This document shows, in pieces, positions 15,824 to 23,877 of a DNA stretch of 43,579 bases. Numbering within the stretch: position 1 is the first letter of the stretch; every line of letters starts with the position of its first letter. Source of the stretch: Phycisphaerae bacterium (GTDB lineage: Bacteria > Planctomycetota > Phycisphaerae > Phycisphaerales > SM1A02); contig JABJDN010000080.1 of assembly GCA_018665385.1 (NCBI GenBank), forward strand, positions 1 through 43,579, written 5' to 3'. The notes under the pieces are model-generated. The model ran no database searches. It saw nothing but the letters and a program-made list of their open reading frames with translations, and was not told where the DNA came from. The translations under genes were made by a program, and so were the position numbers.

Positions 15824-16825
15824 TCAACCGCGCAACTCTTCAGCGCGTAAATTTCGTGACATCAAAGTTGCAATGGCATCCTTCATGGATAGATCGCAAA
15901 ATAGGACGTCGTACATCGTAGATGCGATTGGCATGTCAACATTATACTTTTCAGCCAATGCCTTTACAGCCTTTGTAGTTGGAACACCCTCAACGACTGA
16001 ACCCATTGTGGTCGTTATTTCCTGCAAACTTTCGCCTCTTCCAAGCCTTTCACCGCAAGTGCGATTTCGTCCATATGGGCTAAAACAAGTTGTTGCTAAA
16101 TCACCAACGCCTGCAATGCCAAAGAACGTTTCTAATTGCGCACCCATAGCTACCCCAAGTCTAGAAATCTCAGCAAGCCCTCTTGCTAGCATTGCTGATT
16201 TTGCATTATCTCCAAGTTGCAAACCGTCACAAATTCCCGCTGCAATTGCAATGACATTCTTTAACGCTCCTGCAAGTTCCACACCGAGTGGATCTGCATG
16301 TGTATAAATCCGTAACCACGGCACATCGAATAAATCTTGGATAGTTTCCGCAACAGCATCATCTCCCGAACTCGAAACCATAACAGCAGGTTGCCTTCGG
16401 ACTAATTCCGTTGCGATTGTTGGGCCTGAAAGAACACAAGTTGTATGCCCATCGCCGACAGCCGAGGCGAGAATTTCAGTCGGAAGCATCAGAGACTCAA
16501 TTTCAATTCCCTTAGCAACACAACCAATGGGCACTCCTGCTGGAACATGTTCTGCAAGACCGCTCCACACGTCTCGAATAAATTGGGTGGGAATCGCATT
16601 AACTACAACATCTGCACCTTGCAGTGCTTCTTGCGCATTACTCGTCACCAAAACCTTGGCATCTAGGGAAAACTCAGATAATCGTGTAGATTTTCGGGAC
16701 GTAGCAAGGGCAAGCACAACATCTTCAAATGGACCCCAAAGGCGTACTTCGTTTCCTCTGCAGACCAGAGCATCCGCTAAAACAAGCCCCATTTGGCCAT
16801 CTCCAATTACTGTCACTACTGCCAT
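15824..16825 (-). CDS. gpsA: NAD(P)H-dependent glycerol-3-phosphate dehydrogenase
   Basis: GpsA reduces dihydroxyacetone phosphate to sn-glycerol 3-phosphate for phospholipid synthesis. The 333-residue protein has the Rossmann motif VIGDGQMGLVLA, the segment GCVAKGIE, the catalytic-lysine region ELAGALKNVIAIAAGICDGL and the C-terminal GVGDLATTCFS plus GRNRTCGERLGRG. The start at 16825 (MAVVTVIG) is chosen because the fold begins there and AAAGGTAGG lies 6 nt before it; the frame extends 16 codons further upstream. It is convergent with the HPr gene and divergent from the P-type ATPase gene. Confidence 0.94.
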   Translation of the reverse strand: MAVVTVIGDGQMGLVLADALVCRGNEVRLWGPFEDVVLALATSRKSTRLSEFSLDAKVLVTSNAQEALQGADVVVNAIPTQFIRDVWSGLAEHVPAGVPIGCVAKGIEIESLMLPTEILASAVGDGHTTCVLSGPTIATELVRRQPAVMVSSSGDDAVAETIQDLFDVPWLRIYTHADPLGVELAGALKNVIAIAAGICDGLQLGDNAKSAMLARGLAEISRLGVAMGAQLETFFGIAGVGDLATTCFSPYGRNRTCGERLGRGESLQEITTTMGSVVEGVPTTKAVKALAEKYNVDMPIASTMYDVLFCDLSMKDAIATLMSRNLRAEELRG

Positions 16826-16906
16826 GTTGTACCTACCTTTCTTTTGCACCAAATATCCAATAAGATTACCCATAATCGTAACCGAACAATGGACCCTGAA
16901 ACTGCC

Positions 16907-16931
16907 TATAGTAGATAAGAATCAAAGAGGA
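16907..16931 (+). promoter_or_regulatory. Promoter and ribosome-binding site of the P-type ATPase gene
   Basis: TATAGT at 16907-16912 is a likely -10 box. GAGGA at 16927-16931 lies 10 nt before the ATG at 16942. This gives a short but ordinary leader. Confidence 0.45.
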
Positions 16932-16941
16932 ATTCCTATTT

Positions 16942-18975
16942 ATGTCTGAGACTACAATAATGCCCAATCAAGATACCGCACAAATCGACTCTCAACCTAT
17001 GCCCCAAGGCGATTTCGAGGGCGCACAACGCCTTGAACGCAGGCTTCTTGTTGCATTGAGTGGTGGAGTCCTCCTTGCTGTTTCTTGGATAGGCCAACTT
17101 CTTGGTGCACATACACTCGTTTCTGAAATTCCAGCTTCAATCGGTGCGATAATTCTGGTAATTCCGCTACTTGCTGGGGCGTGGAAAGAAATTAAAAAAG
17201 GCAAACCATCAAGCGATGCACTTGCCTCGCTTGCAGTTGTTGCCGCTTTATCAGCTGGCATGTATTTAGCCGCAGGGTTTCTTGCTCTATTCCTTTGGAT
17301 GGCAAATCTTATACTTAGCCGCACTGCTTGGGGAGCGCAACGTGCTATCCGCGACCTTGTAGATTTAACACCTGGAAAAGCCCGTGTTATCGAGGGCGAC
17401 TCTACCAGGGAACTTCCGTTGAAAGATGTTGAAATTGGAATGATTGTTCGCGTGCGACCAGGTGAAAACCTTCCTGCAGACGGCGTTATCATTTCAGGTA
17501 ATTCGGACATTAACCAAGCGTCTCTTACAGGTGAGGCTGTTCCTGTAGAAGCCCAGAGCGGAACAGAAGTGTACGCCGGTACAACAAACCTAACTGGGCA
17601 AATAGATGTCAAGGTAACGGCTGTTGCAGCAGAAACAACAATCGGCAAGGTCGAATCGCTCATTCGCGAAGCAGAATCTACAAGAACAGAAAAGCAAGAA
17701 CTCATCGAGCAACTTGCTTCGTATTATTTTTCAATTGTCGTGATGGTTGCTGCAGTAGTTTGGTTCTTTACAAGCAGAAACGCTGACGAAGCAATTCGTG
17801 GCGCAGCAGCAGTGCGTGCAATTACAGTCCTCGTTGTCACCTGCCCCGGCGGCTTACTGATCGCCCACCCAACTGCAATGGTTGCAGCTTTCGCTGCAGC
17901 AGCGCGCTTGGGGATTATGATTAAACACACCATGACATTGGAAGCTGCTGCTGGCGTAGACACTGTGATAATGGATAAAACGGGAACACTCACTACTGGC
18001 AAATTTGCAGTAAGCAGGCTTGCCCCTGCCGAAGGTATCGAAGGCGCTGCACTCCTGCAGGCAGCAGCGGATGCAGAGCAACACTCAAATCACCCTCTTG
18101 CTAAATCTATTCTAGAAACGGCTATTCAAGCAAACATCAAGCCGGTCAGCGTTGACAATTATGAAGAGGTTCACGGACGAGGTGTCATTGCTCACACAGG
18201 ATCTGCCGATATTTACGCGGGTCGGGGCGCTTGGCTTGTGTCATTAAAAGAAGATATCTCTGCACAAGTTCAAGCAGTTACTGAAAAAATCGAGGGCATG
18301 TCAAGCGTGCACATTATGCGGGGCACAGAGTACCTAGGTGCTGTTGGCCTTGAAGATAAACTTCGCCCACATGCAGCGGACGCTGTTGAAAACATGCGTC
18401 GAAACGGAGTCAGAAGAGTTGCCATCTTTACAGGCGACAGACTTGATGTTGCAAAACGAGTCGCGCAAGCAGTTGGTGTTGATTCTATTGAAGCAGAATG
18501 CTTGCCAGAAGAGAAGCACGACGAACTCAAGTACCTAATCAGCCGAGGACACAGCACTTTGGTAGTTGGTGATGGTATTAACGATGGTCCTATCCTTGCG
18601 ACAGCTGATGTAGGTGTTGCAATGGGTCTAAGTGGCTCTGACATTGCTACAAACTCTGCGGGTGTTGCCTTGATGAACGACGATCTTCGCAACATTCCGT
18701 TCTTGATTTCCCTTGCAAGAAAAACGAAAAGTGTTATTGCACAGAATATTGGAGCGTCACTGCTTCTCGCAATCATCGGGCTTGCACTTGCTGCAACGGG
18801 CAATATAAATATCTGGGTGACACCGTTTTATTACGCGCTCGGTTACGTTGTTGTTATAGCAAACAGTTTACGGTTAATTCGTTTTGGCGAAGAGTTCACG
18901 TCAGTTGTTGAATCTCAACGTCGAATGGAAGAATCGCACGTAGCAAAACCAGAACGACAAATCGCAAGCGCATAG
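16942..18975 (+). CDS. Heavy-metal P1B-type ATPase with a CPGG membrane motif
   Basis: The 677-residue protein has all the P-type ATPase cytosolic marks: LTGEAVP (actuator), phosphorylated Asp345 in MDKTGTLT, the P1B-specific His-Pro in HSNHPLAKSI, and GDGINDGPIL. It belongs to the metal-transporting P1B group. Helices lie at about residues 35-80, 95-115, 255-275, 290-325 and the last 80 residues. The metal-site helix reads TCPGGLLIAHPTAM (Cys301-Pro302-Gly303-Gly304) instead of CPC, CPH, SPC or TPC, so the transported metal is uncertain. No N-terminal CxxC metal-binding domain is seen. It has its own promoter and ends at a strong shared terminator. Confidence 0.88.
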   Translation: MSETTIMPNQDTAQIDSQPMPQGDFEGAQRLERRLLVALSGGVLLAVSWIGQLLGAHTLVSEIPASIGAIILVIPLLAGAWKEIKKGKPSSDALASLAVVAALSAGMYLAAGFLALFLWMANLILSRTAWGAQRAIRDLVDLTPGKARVIEGDSTRELPLKDVEIGMIVRVRPGENLPADGVIISGNSDINQASLTGEAVPVEAQSGTEVYAGTTNLTGQIDVKVTAVAAETTIGKVESLIREAESTRTEKQELIEQLASYYFSIVVMVAAVVWFFTSRNADEAIRGAAAVRAITVLVVTCPGGLLIAHPTAMVAAFAAAARLGIMIKHTMTLEAAAGVDTVIMDKTGTLTTGKFAVSRLAPAEGIEGAALLQAAADAEQHSNHPLAKSILETAIQANIKPVSVDNYEEVHGRGVIAHTGSADIYAGRGAWLVSLKEDISAQVQAVTEKIEGMSSVHIMRGTEYLGAVGLEDKLRPHAADAVENMRRNGVRRVAIFTGDRLDVAKRVAQAVGVDSIEAECLPEEKHDELKYLISRGHSTLVVGDGINDGPILATADVGVAMGLSGSDIATNSAGVALMNDDLRNIPFLISLARKTKSVIAQNIGASLLLAIIGLALAATGNINIWVTPFYYALGYVVVIANSLRLIRFGEEFTSVVESQRRMEESHVAKPERQIASA

Positions 18976-18993
18976 AAAAACGATACAAAAAAA

Positions 18994-19019
18994 GGGCGAC
19001 TCTACGAGTCGCCCTTTTT
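18994..19019. terminator. Bidirectional rho-independent terminator
   Basis: GGGCGACTC (18994-19002), loop TAC, GAGTCGCCC (19006-19014): a perfect 9-bp GC-rich stem. It is followed on the plus strand by T5 and preceded by A7, which becomes a T-tract on the minus strand. It lies between the convergent ATPase and aldolase genes, so it can stop both. Confidence 0.92.
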
Positions 19020-19032
19020 GTTTTACATTCTT

Positions 19033-20094
19033 TTATGCAATCGTAATTGAGTCGTCTAGGAAGACATCTTGAATCGCACCGAGCAGTTGCACGCCCTCTT
19101 TCATTGGGCGCTGGAATGCTTTGCGACCTGAAATTAACCCACAGCCACCTGCGCGTTTATTAACAACGGCAGTTTCTACCGCTTGTGCAAAATCGTTTTC
19201 CCCAGAAGCACCACCAGAGTTAATCAAACCACAGCGACCGCTGTAGCAATTCAATACTTGATAACGGCACAAATCAATAGGGTGGTCCGTGCATAATTCT
19301 TCGTACATGCCCGCATGGAACTTGCCGTAGGAAGTGCCACCATCATTCATAGCAACATACCCACCATTGTTTGTTGCCAATTTTTGCTTAATAATATCAG
19401 CTTGAATTGTTACTCCAAGATGGTTAGCCTGCCCTGTTAGGTCTGCAGATGCATGGTAATCAGTGCCACTTGCTTTAAAGTCGCTATTTCGGGTGTAACA
19501 CCACAAAACAGTAGCCATACCGAGTTGATGCGCCATTTCAAAGGCTTCTGCTACTTCTTGTATTTGCCTACTTGACTCTTCAGAGCCAAAGTAAATAGTT
19601 GCGCCAACAGCGGCTGCACCTAAGTTCCAGGCTTCTTCAACTGAGCCAAACATAACTTGGTCGAATGTATTTGGGCTTGTCATTAACTCATTATGGTTCA
19701 GTTTTGCAATGAACGGAATTTTATGCACATAGTCACGAGCAACAGTTCCTAGAACACCAAAGGTAGTAGCAACTGCGTTGCATCCACCTTCAACAGCAAG
19801 TTCGCAAATATTCGCTGGGTCAAAATATGCTGGATTTGGAGTAAATGAGGCACCAGCTGAGTGCTCGATACCTTGGTCAACAGGCAAGATTGAAACATAC
19901 CCTGTACCGCCAAGGCGGCCATGATTGTATATAGATGCAAGATTGCGTAACACTTGCGGATTTCGGTCACTATTTTTCCAAGTACGATCAATAAAATCAT
20001 TTCCTGGAAGATGTAACAATTCTGATGAGACTTTCGCTTTGTAGGAAAGTAAATCATCTGCTTTAGAACCTAAATATTCGACTGTTGAAGTCAT
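19033..20094 (-). CDS. fbaB: Fructose-bisphosphate aldolase, class I (FbaB/DhnA type)
   Basis: A 353-residue Schiff-base aldolase of the DhnA family, which splits fructose 1,6-bisphosphate in glycolysis or makes it in gluconeogenesis. Typical stretches are ILPVDQGIEHSAG near residue 70, KLNHNEL, GATIYFGSEES, the family segment QADIIKQKLATNNGGY, and LINSGGASGENDF with the phosphate-binding GLISGRKAFQRP near the C-terminus. The length is close to E. coli FbaB (350). The start at 20094 (MTSTVEYLG) is supported by AGGAG 6 nt upstream and a perfect TATAAT; the frame runs 20 codons further upstream into the palindrome. Confidence 0.92.
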   Translation of the reverse strand: MTSTVEYLGSKADDLLSYKAKVSSELLHLPGNDFIDRTWKNSDRNPQVLRNLASIYNHGRLGGTGYVSILPVDQGIEHSAGASFTPNPAYFDPANICELAVEGGCNAVATTFGVLGTVARDYVHKIPFIAKLNHNELMTSPNTFDQVMFGSVEEAWNLGAAAVGATIYFGSEESSRQIQEVAEAFEMAHQLGMATVLWCYTRNSDFKASGTDYHASADLTGQANHLGVTIQADIIKQKLATNNGGYVAMNDGGTSYGKFHAGMYEELCTDHPIDLCRYQVLNCYSGRCGLINSGGASGENDFAQAVETAVVNKRAGGCGLISGRKAFQRPMKEGVQLLGAIQDVFLDDSITIA

Positions 20095-20100
20095 GTGTGT

Positions 20101-20122
20101 CTCCTGTACTATTGGGATTATA
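20101..20122 (-). promoter_or_regulatory. Promoter and Shine-Dalgarno of the aldolase gene
   Basis: On the minus strand a perfect TATAAT occupies 20122-20117 and AGGAG occupies 20105-20101, 6 nt before the ATG. This is the strongest classical promoter/RBS pair in the window, as expected for a glycolytic gene. The region where a -35 box would lie falls inside the adjacent palindrome. Confidence 0.65.
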
Positions 20123-20128
20123 CCTTTT

Positions 20129-20185
20129 AGGGTCTGGTACAGGGTCTGGTACACAAAAAGTGTACCAGACCCTGTACCAGACCCT
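20129..20185. repeat. Perfect 26-bp inverted repeat built from a 12-bp tandem unit
   Basis: The left arm (20129-20154) and right arm (20160-20185) are exact reverse complements separated by AAAAA. Each arm contains two tandem copies of GGGTCTGGTACA. It lies between ggt and the aldolase gene, both on the minus strand, just upstream of the aldolase -10 box. There is no T-tract after the stem, so it is not a standard terminator. The design resembles REP/BIME-like mobile palindromes; no transposase is nearby. Confidence 0.9.
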
Positions 20186-20198
20186 GAGCAGAGCCTAG

Positions 20199-21767
20199 TT
20201 ACGTTGCCACAGCTTGACCATCTCTGCGAGAATCGCTTGCGCCAGCATAGCCATCCTCAATACCTTGGACAATTTGCCCGCCACCAAAGGCGACTGTTCT
20301 GCTGATAGCCACTTCCAGTTCGTGGCCTAATGCTCGAAGAGATTCGTATACAGAATCGTCAAACCCTGGCTCGATTGCAATTTTTTTCCCGCCAATCAAC
20401 TTCCATCTAGGTGCGTCAAGCGCGGCCTGTGGATTCTGTTTTGCAAAGACCATTCTGCAAACAACCTGCAAATGCCCCTGCGGTTGCATTGGTCCTCCCA
20501 TAACTCCGAACGGTGTTCGCAGATTTCCCTGTTCAAGGAAACCTGGAATAATGGTATGAAACGGCCGTTTGTTTGGACCGATGCAATTCGGGTGTTCTGG
20601 GTCAAGAGAAAAGCCACGTCCACGATTCTGCAAGGCGATACCTGTTCCAGGAACAATCATGCCAGACCCGAACCCTTCAAAGTTACTTTGAATAAACGAA
20701 CACTGCATACCGTGCTCATCTCCTGTTGCTAAATATACAGTAGATGAATAACGAGGGATAACATCCGAGTCAATGATTGTTGCTTCTGATGTTATCGAGC
20801 CGCAATGAGTTTGGATTCGCTCGTCTTCTAGCAAGTCTGTGCAATCGCCACATATATCTGGGTCCGCAACGAATGCATGCGCGTCTGCGAATGCTCGTTT
20901 CATGGCTTCTATTTGCACATGCAACACTTTTGGATCGTCGCAATCTGAGAGGTCTACCCCGTTTGCCTCAACAATCTTCATAGCAATAAGTGCTGCTATG
21001 CCTTGTCCGTTTGGCGGTAACTCATAAAACTTGGCATCTCCAACTTGAACAGAAATCGGCTCAACCCACTCGCTTGTATGATTTTCTAAATCTGCTTTTC
21101 GCAAAAAACCGCCACTCTTTTGAGAGGCCGCATCAATCTGTTCTGCGAGTGCTCCATTGTAAAAAGATTCACCTGCAGTTTCTGCAATTTCCTCTAGAGT
21201 GTTGGCGTGGTTTGGAAGTGTTATCAACTGACCAACCTCAGGAGCTTTGCCATCGAACAAGAACGTGTCGCACCATGATTTCGAATCTCGAAAGCGGTCT
21301 GTGCCATTTTTCCAACGCGTCGCAGTTTGCGGTGAAACGAGGAATCCATCTCTTGCATATTTAATTGCAGGTTCAAACAGTTCTTTGAAAGTAAGTTTTC
21401 CAAACCGTTCGTGCAAGAGTACCCAAACTGAAATTTGCCCAGGAACAGTCACTGGCAACCATCCTATTGATGGTATCTCGCCTTCTATTTCTGTTGGCAT
21501 GAGCGCTGGAGATTTTCCAGAACCATTGATGCCGTATATTTTTTCGCCATCGTGCACGATAGCAAAGGCGTCCCCGCCTATACCGTTCGCGCATGGCTCA
21601 ACCACTGTTGAAACAATCGCGGCAGCAAGCGCGGCATCAACTGCGTTGCCCCCTCTTCGAATCATTTCTACACCTGCTTGTGAAGCAAGGGGCTGCGAGC
21701 AAGCCACAACATTCTTCCCAACTACAGCTTCGCGACTCGAAGAATACGGAAGAGACCAATCTATCAT
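20199..21767 (-). CDS. ggt: Gamma-glutamyltransferase family protein
   Basis: A 522-residue Ntn-hydrolase of the gamma-glutamyltranspeptidase family. Family marks include GGNAVDAALAAAIVSTVVEP near the N-terminus, GIGGDAFAIV, and PGQISVW; in the small-subunit part STVYLATGDEHGM (the Thr is the likely nucleophile exposed by self-cleavage), QSNFEGFGSGM and GVMGGPMQPQGHLQ. It lacks a signal peptide, so it is likely cytoplasmic, as in many bacterial GGT-like proteins acting on gamma-glutamyl or cephalosporin-like amides. The exact substrate is uncertain. The ATG at 21767 overlaps the mnmA stop (ATGA); a longer reading would overlap mnmA further. Confidence 0.88.
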   Translation of the reverse strand: MIDWSLPYSSSREAVVGKNVVACSQPLASQAGVEMIRRGGNAVDAALAAAIVSTVVEPCANGIGGDAFAIVHDGEKIYGINGSGKSPALMPTEIEGEIPSIGWLPVTVPGQISVWVLLHERFGKLTFKELFEPAIKYARDGFLVSPQTATRWKNGTDRFRDSKSWCDTFLFDGKAPEVGQLITLPNHANTLEEIAETAGESFYNGALAEQIDAASQKSGGFLRKADLENHTSEWVEPISVQVGDAKFYELPPNGQGIAALIAMKIVEANGVDLSDCDDPKVLHVQIEAMKRAFADAHAFVADPDICGDCTDLLEDERIQTHCGSITSEATIIDSDVIPRYSSTVYLATGDEHGMQCSFIQSNFEGFGSGMIVPGTGIALQNRGRGFSLDPEHPNCIGPNKRPFHTIIPGFLEQGNLRTPFGVMGGPMQPQGHLQVVCRMVFAKQNPQAALDAPRWKLIGGKKIAIEPGFDDSVYESLRALGHELEVAISRTVAFGGGQIVQGIEDGYAGASDSRRDGQAVAT

Positions 21768-22840
21768 GAAACTTGCCCAATCCATCCACCGCATATAACT
21801 TTTGTGCCTTGGTAACAAACGACTGCTTGGCCGGGCGCTCCACCTCGCTGAGGTTCATCAAACTGAACTTCGATTGTATCGCCCTTCTTTCTTACTTTCC
21901 CATGAGCGGCAGGCGTGTTGTATCTGATCTTCGCCTTGCAAGGCGTCCACTCTTCGCACTCGTCTATAAGCCAATTCGTTTCGTTTGCCACAACTATGTT
22001 TGTATCGAGTAATTCTGATCCGCCAATCGTAACCGTGTTGAGAACTGGGTCTTTTGCTACTACATACGCTGGCTTACTAAGGGCGATGCCCAAACCGCGA
22101 CGTTGCCCAATCGTAAATTTTTGTTGTCCTTCGTGCGAGCCAATAACATTGCCCTCTGTGTCAAGTACTTCGCCCTTCTGCATGCTTCCAGGAGTTTTCT
22201 TCGAAATCAAATTCGCGTAGTTATCATCTGGAACAAAACAAATTTCTTGTGAGTCTGGTTTGTTAAACACGGGCAAATTGAATTCTTTTGCTAAATCTCG
22301 TACTTCGCTCTTTTGAAGATGCCCAATAGGCAACATCATCTCTCCAATTCGATTTCGGTTCGCTCCAAATAAAACATAACTTTGATCTTTACCCTCGTCT
22401 GCTCCCATATGCAATTCGGCACCATCGTTACCTTGAAGTATTTGTGCATGGTGCCCCGAAGCAACGTATTTCGCACCAATTGATTTTGCGTAATCGTGCA
22501 ACTTACCAAACTTCAACCAATCGTTGCATCGCACGCATGGGTTTGGGGTACGACCAGCGTTGTATTCATCCACAAAGTAATCGATGATTCTTCCAAAATC
22601 GTCTTTGAAGTCTAATGCGTAGAAAGACATTCCAAGTTTTGCAGAGATTGTTCTTGCATCGTTCGCATCGTTAATTGAGCAACAACCCTTATGACCAATT
22701 TTGACATCTGGATCTAAATCATCGCCTGCACTGCCAAGGCGCATAAAGCAACCGACCACTTCGTGCCCTTTTTGTGCAAGAAGTGCAGCAGCAACTGAAG
22801 AGTCCACCCCACCTGACATAGCCATGAGTATTTTTGCCAT
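21764..22840 (-). CDS. mnmA: tRNA-specific 2-thiouridylase
   Basis: MnmA puts sulfur on U34 of certain tRNAs using ATP and a relayed persulfide. The 358-residue protein has the PP-loop MSGGVDSSVAA at residues 8-18, the first catalytic Cys in NPCVRCNDWLKFG (near 99-103), KDQSYVLF, the second catalytic Cys in SQEICFVPDD (near 199), and the C-terminal KFTIGQRRGLGIA segment. A CC pair in GHKGCCSINDA is common in planctomycete-type MnmA. The gene is preceded by a minus-strand TACAAT ending 8 nt before the ATG and is divergent from the RNase HII-like gene. Confidence 0.96.
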   Translation of the reverse strand: MAKILMAMSGGVDSSVAAALLAQKGHEVVGCFMRLGSAGDDLDPDVKIGHKGCCSINDANDARTISAKLGMSFYALDFKDDFGRIIDYFVDEYNAGRTPNPCVRCNDWLKFGKLHDYAKSIGAKYVASGHHAQILQGNDGAELHMGADEGKDQSYVLFGANRNRIGEMMLPIGHLQKSEVRDLAKEFNLPVFNKPDSQEICFVPDDNYANLISKKTPGSMQKGEVLDTEGNVIGSHEGQQKFTIGQRRGLGIALSKPAYVVAKDPVLNTVTIGGSELLDTNIVVANETNWLIDECEEWTPCKAKIRYNTPAAHGKVRKKGDTIEVQFDEPQRGGAPGQAVVCYQGTKVICGGWIGQVS

Positions 22841-22848
22841 AGAGTTGT

Positions 22849-22854
22849 ATTGTA
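22849..22854 (-). promoter_or_regulatory. -10 box of mnmA (leaderless type)
   Basis: Minus-strand TACAAT, 8 nt before the ATG at 22840; no Shine-Dalgarno site. It lies only 7 bp from the plus-strand box of the divergent gene. Confidence 0.5.
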
Positions 22855-22861
22855 ACCGTGC

Positions 22862-22867
22862 TATGAT
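22862..22867 (+). promoter_or_regulatory. -10 box of the RNase HII-like gene (leaderless type)
   Basis: TATGAT ends 6 nt before the ATG at 22874, with no Shine-Dalgarno sequence. Confidence 0.5.
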
Positions 22868-22873
22868 GAATGC

Positions 22874-23836
22874 ATGCTTGTATATGCAGGAATTGATGAA
22901 GCTGGCTATGGACCCATGTTTGGACCGCTTTGCGTAGGCTCATGTGTGCTGGTTCTTCAAGACCATAATCCAGCAGACGGGGCGCCTGATATGTGGGGGC
23001 TTCTTGACCACATTATCTGCAAAAAAAGGAAAGATGCAAAGCATAAAATAGCGGTCAACGATTCCAAGCAACTCAAGTCCAATGCAAAGAAAAAAGCTCT
23101 GACGCATTTAGAGCGAGGTGTATTTGCTTTTTTGAGCGCAATGGGAAAAGAACTCCCTGAAAACGATGTGGAGTTTTTCCAAACACTTCGATGCGAAATT
23201 GCCCCATCGCCTTGGTACGACTCGCAAACTCACCTTCCGGTTGGCAATGACATTAACCTTTTACGCATTGACTGCTCAAGGTTGAAAACTGCACTTAGCG
23301 ACGCTCGTATCACTTGCGGCCTGATGGAATGCACGGCTGTTGATGTCGAAAAGTACAACGAGCGTACAGCCAATGCTACTAAATCTGCTTTGAACTTTGC
23401 GGTTGCTATGGGGCATGTACATCGAATTATCCAAAAATATCCAACGGAACATCCGAGAATCATGATCGACAGGCATGGTGGAAAAATTAAATACAGAAAC
23501 GATTTGCAATTGTTTTGGCCGGAAGCAAAAATCCAAGTCTTAATTGAAGACCCCGCACTGAGCCGGTATAGAGTGAACATCAATGGCAAACTTGCAACAA
23601 TGACTTTCGCATCTAAAACTGACGAACATCATATGCCCGCCGCTCTCGCTTCGATGATTGCGAAATACACACGCGAATTGCACATGCTTCGGTTCAACAA
23701 GTACTTCGTCTCTGAAATGCCCGAACTCAAGCCCACTGCTGGCTATGTCCAAGATGGGCGACGATTTCTTCAGGAAATCGATCCAATTTTGGACCAAAAT
23801 GGCATAAAACGCGAACTCCTCGTCCGTTCTTCCTAA
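22874..23836 (+). CDS. RNase HII-like protein, divergent and enlarged
   Basis: The 320-residue protein begins AGIDEAGYGPMFGPLCVG, very close to the RNase HII signature GIDEAGRGPLAGP; Asp8 and Glu9 would be metal ligands. AVNDSKQLK matches the DSK loop, IMIDRHGGKI could supply the third acidic residue, and the TDEHHMPAALASMIAKYTRE segment resembles the D-A-x-AAS-I-x-AK helix of RNase HII with its Asp. It is about 100 residues longer than usual RNase HII and Arg of the GRGP motif is Tyr, which normally recognises the RNA-DNA junction. It may cut RNA/DNA hybrids or have changed specificity. It is divergent from mnmA and upstream of fusA. Confidence 0.7.
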   Translation: MLVYAGIDEAGYGPMFGPLCVGSCVLVLQDHNPADGAPDMWGLLDHIICKKRKDAKHKIAVNDSKQLKSNAKKKALTHLERGVFAFLSAMGKELPENDVEFFQTLRCEIAPSPWYDSQTHLPVGNDINLLRIDCSRLKTALSDARITCGLMECTAVDVEKYNERTANATKSALNFAVAMGHVHRIIQKYPTEHPRIMIDRHGGKIKYRNDLQLFWPEAKIQVLIEDPALSRYRVNINGKLATMTFASKTDEHHMPAALASMIAKYTRELHMLRFNKYFVSEMPELKPTAGYVQDGRRFLQEIDPILDQNGIKRELLVRSS

Positions 23837-23843
23837 AAAAGTG

Positions 23844-23871
23844 TTGACGAAGGTCTTTATTCGTATAAAAT
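23844..23871 (+). promoter_or_regulatory. Sigma-70-like promoter upstream of the fusA leader
   Basis: TTGACG at 23844-23849 and TAAAAT at 23866-23871, spaced 16 bp, form the best -35/-10 pair in the window. Transcription would start near 23878, leaving about 290 nt before fusA. Confidence 0.6.
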
Positions 23872-23877
23872 GCTGTG

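Noticed and set aside
16992..17705. A 237-codon minus-strand open frame inside the P-type ATPase gene
   Set aside because: It has no recognisable motifs and lies wholly within a strongly supported gene.
20129..20185. A rho-independent terminator after ggt
   Set aside because: The stem is long but no T-tract follows on the minus strand; it leads straight into an aldolase promoter.
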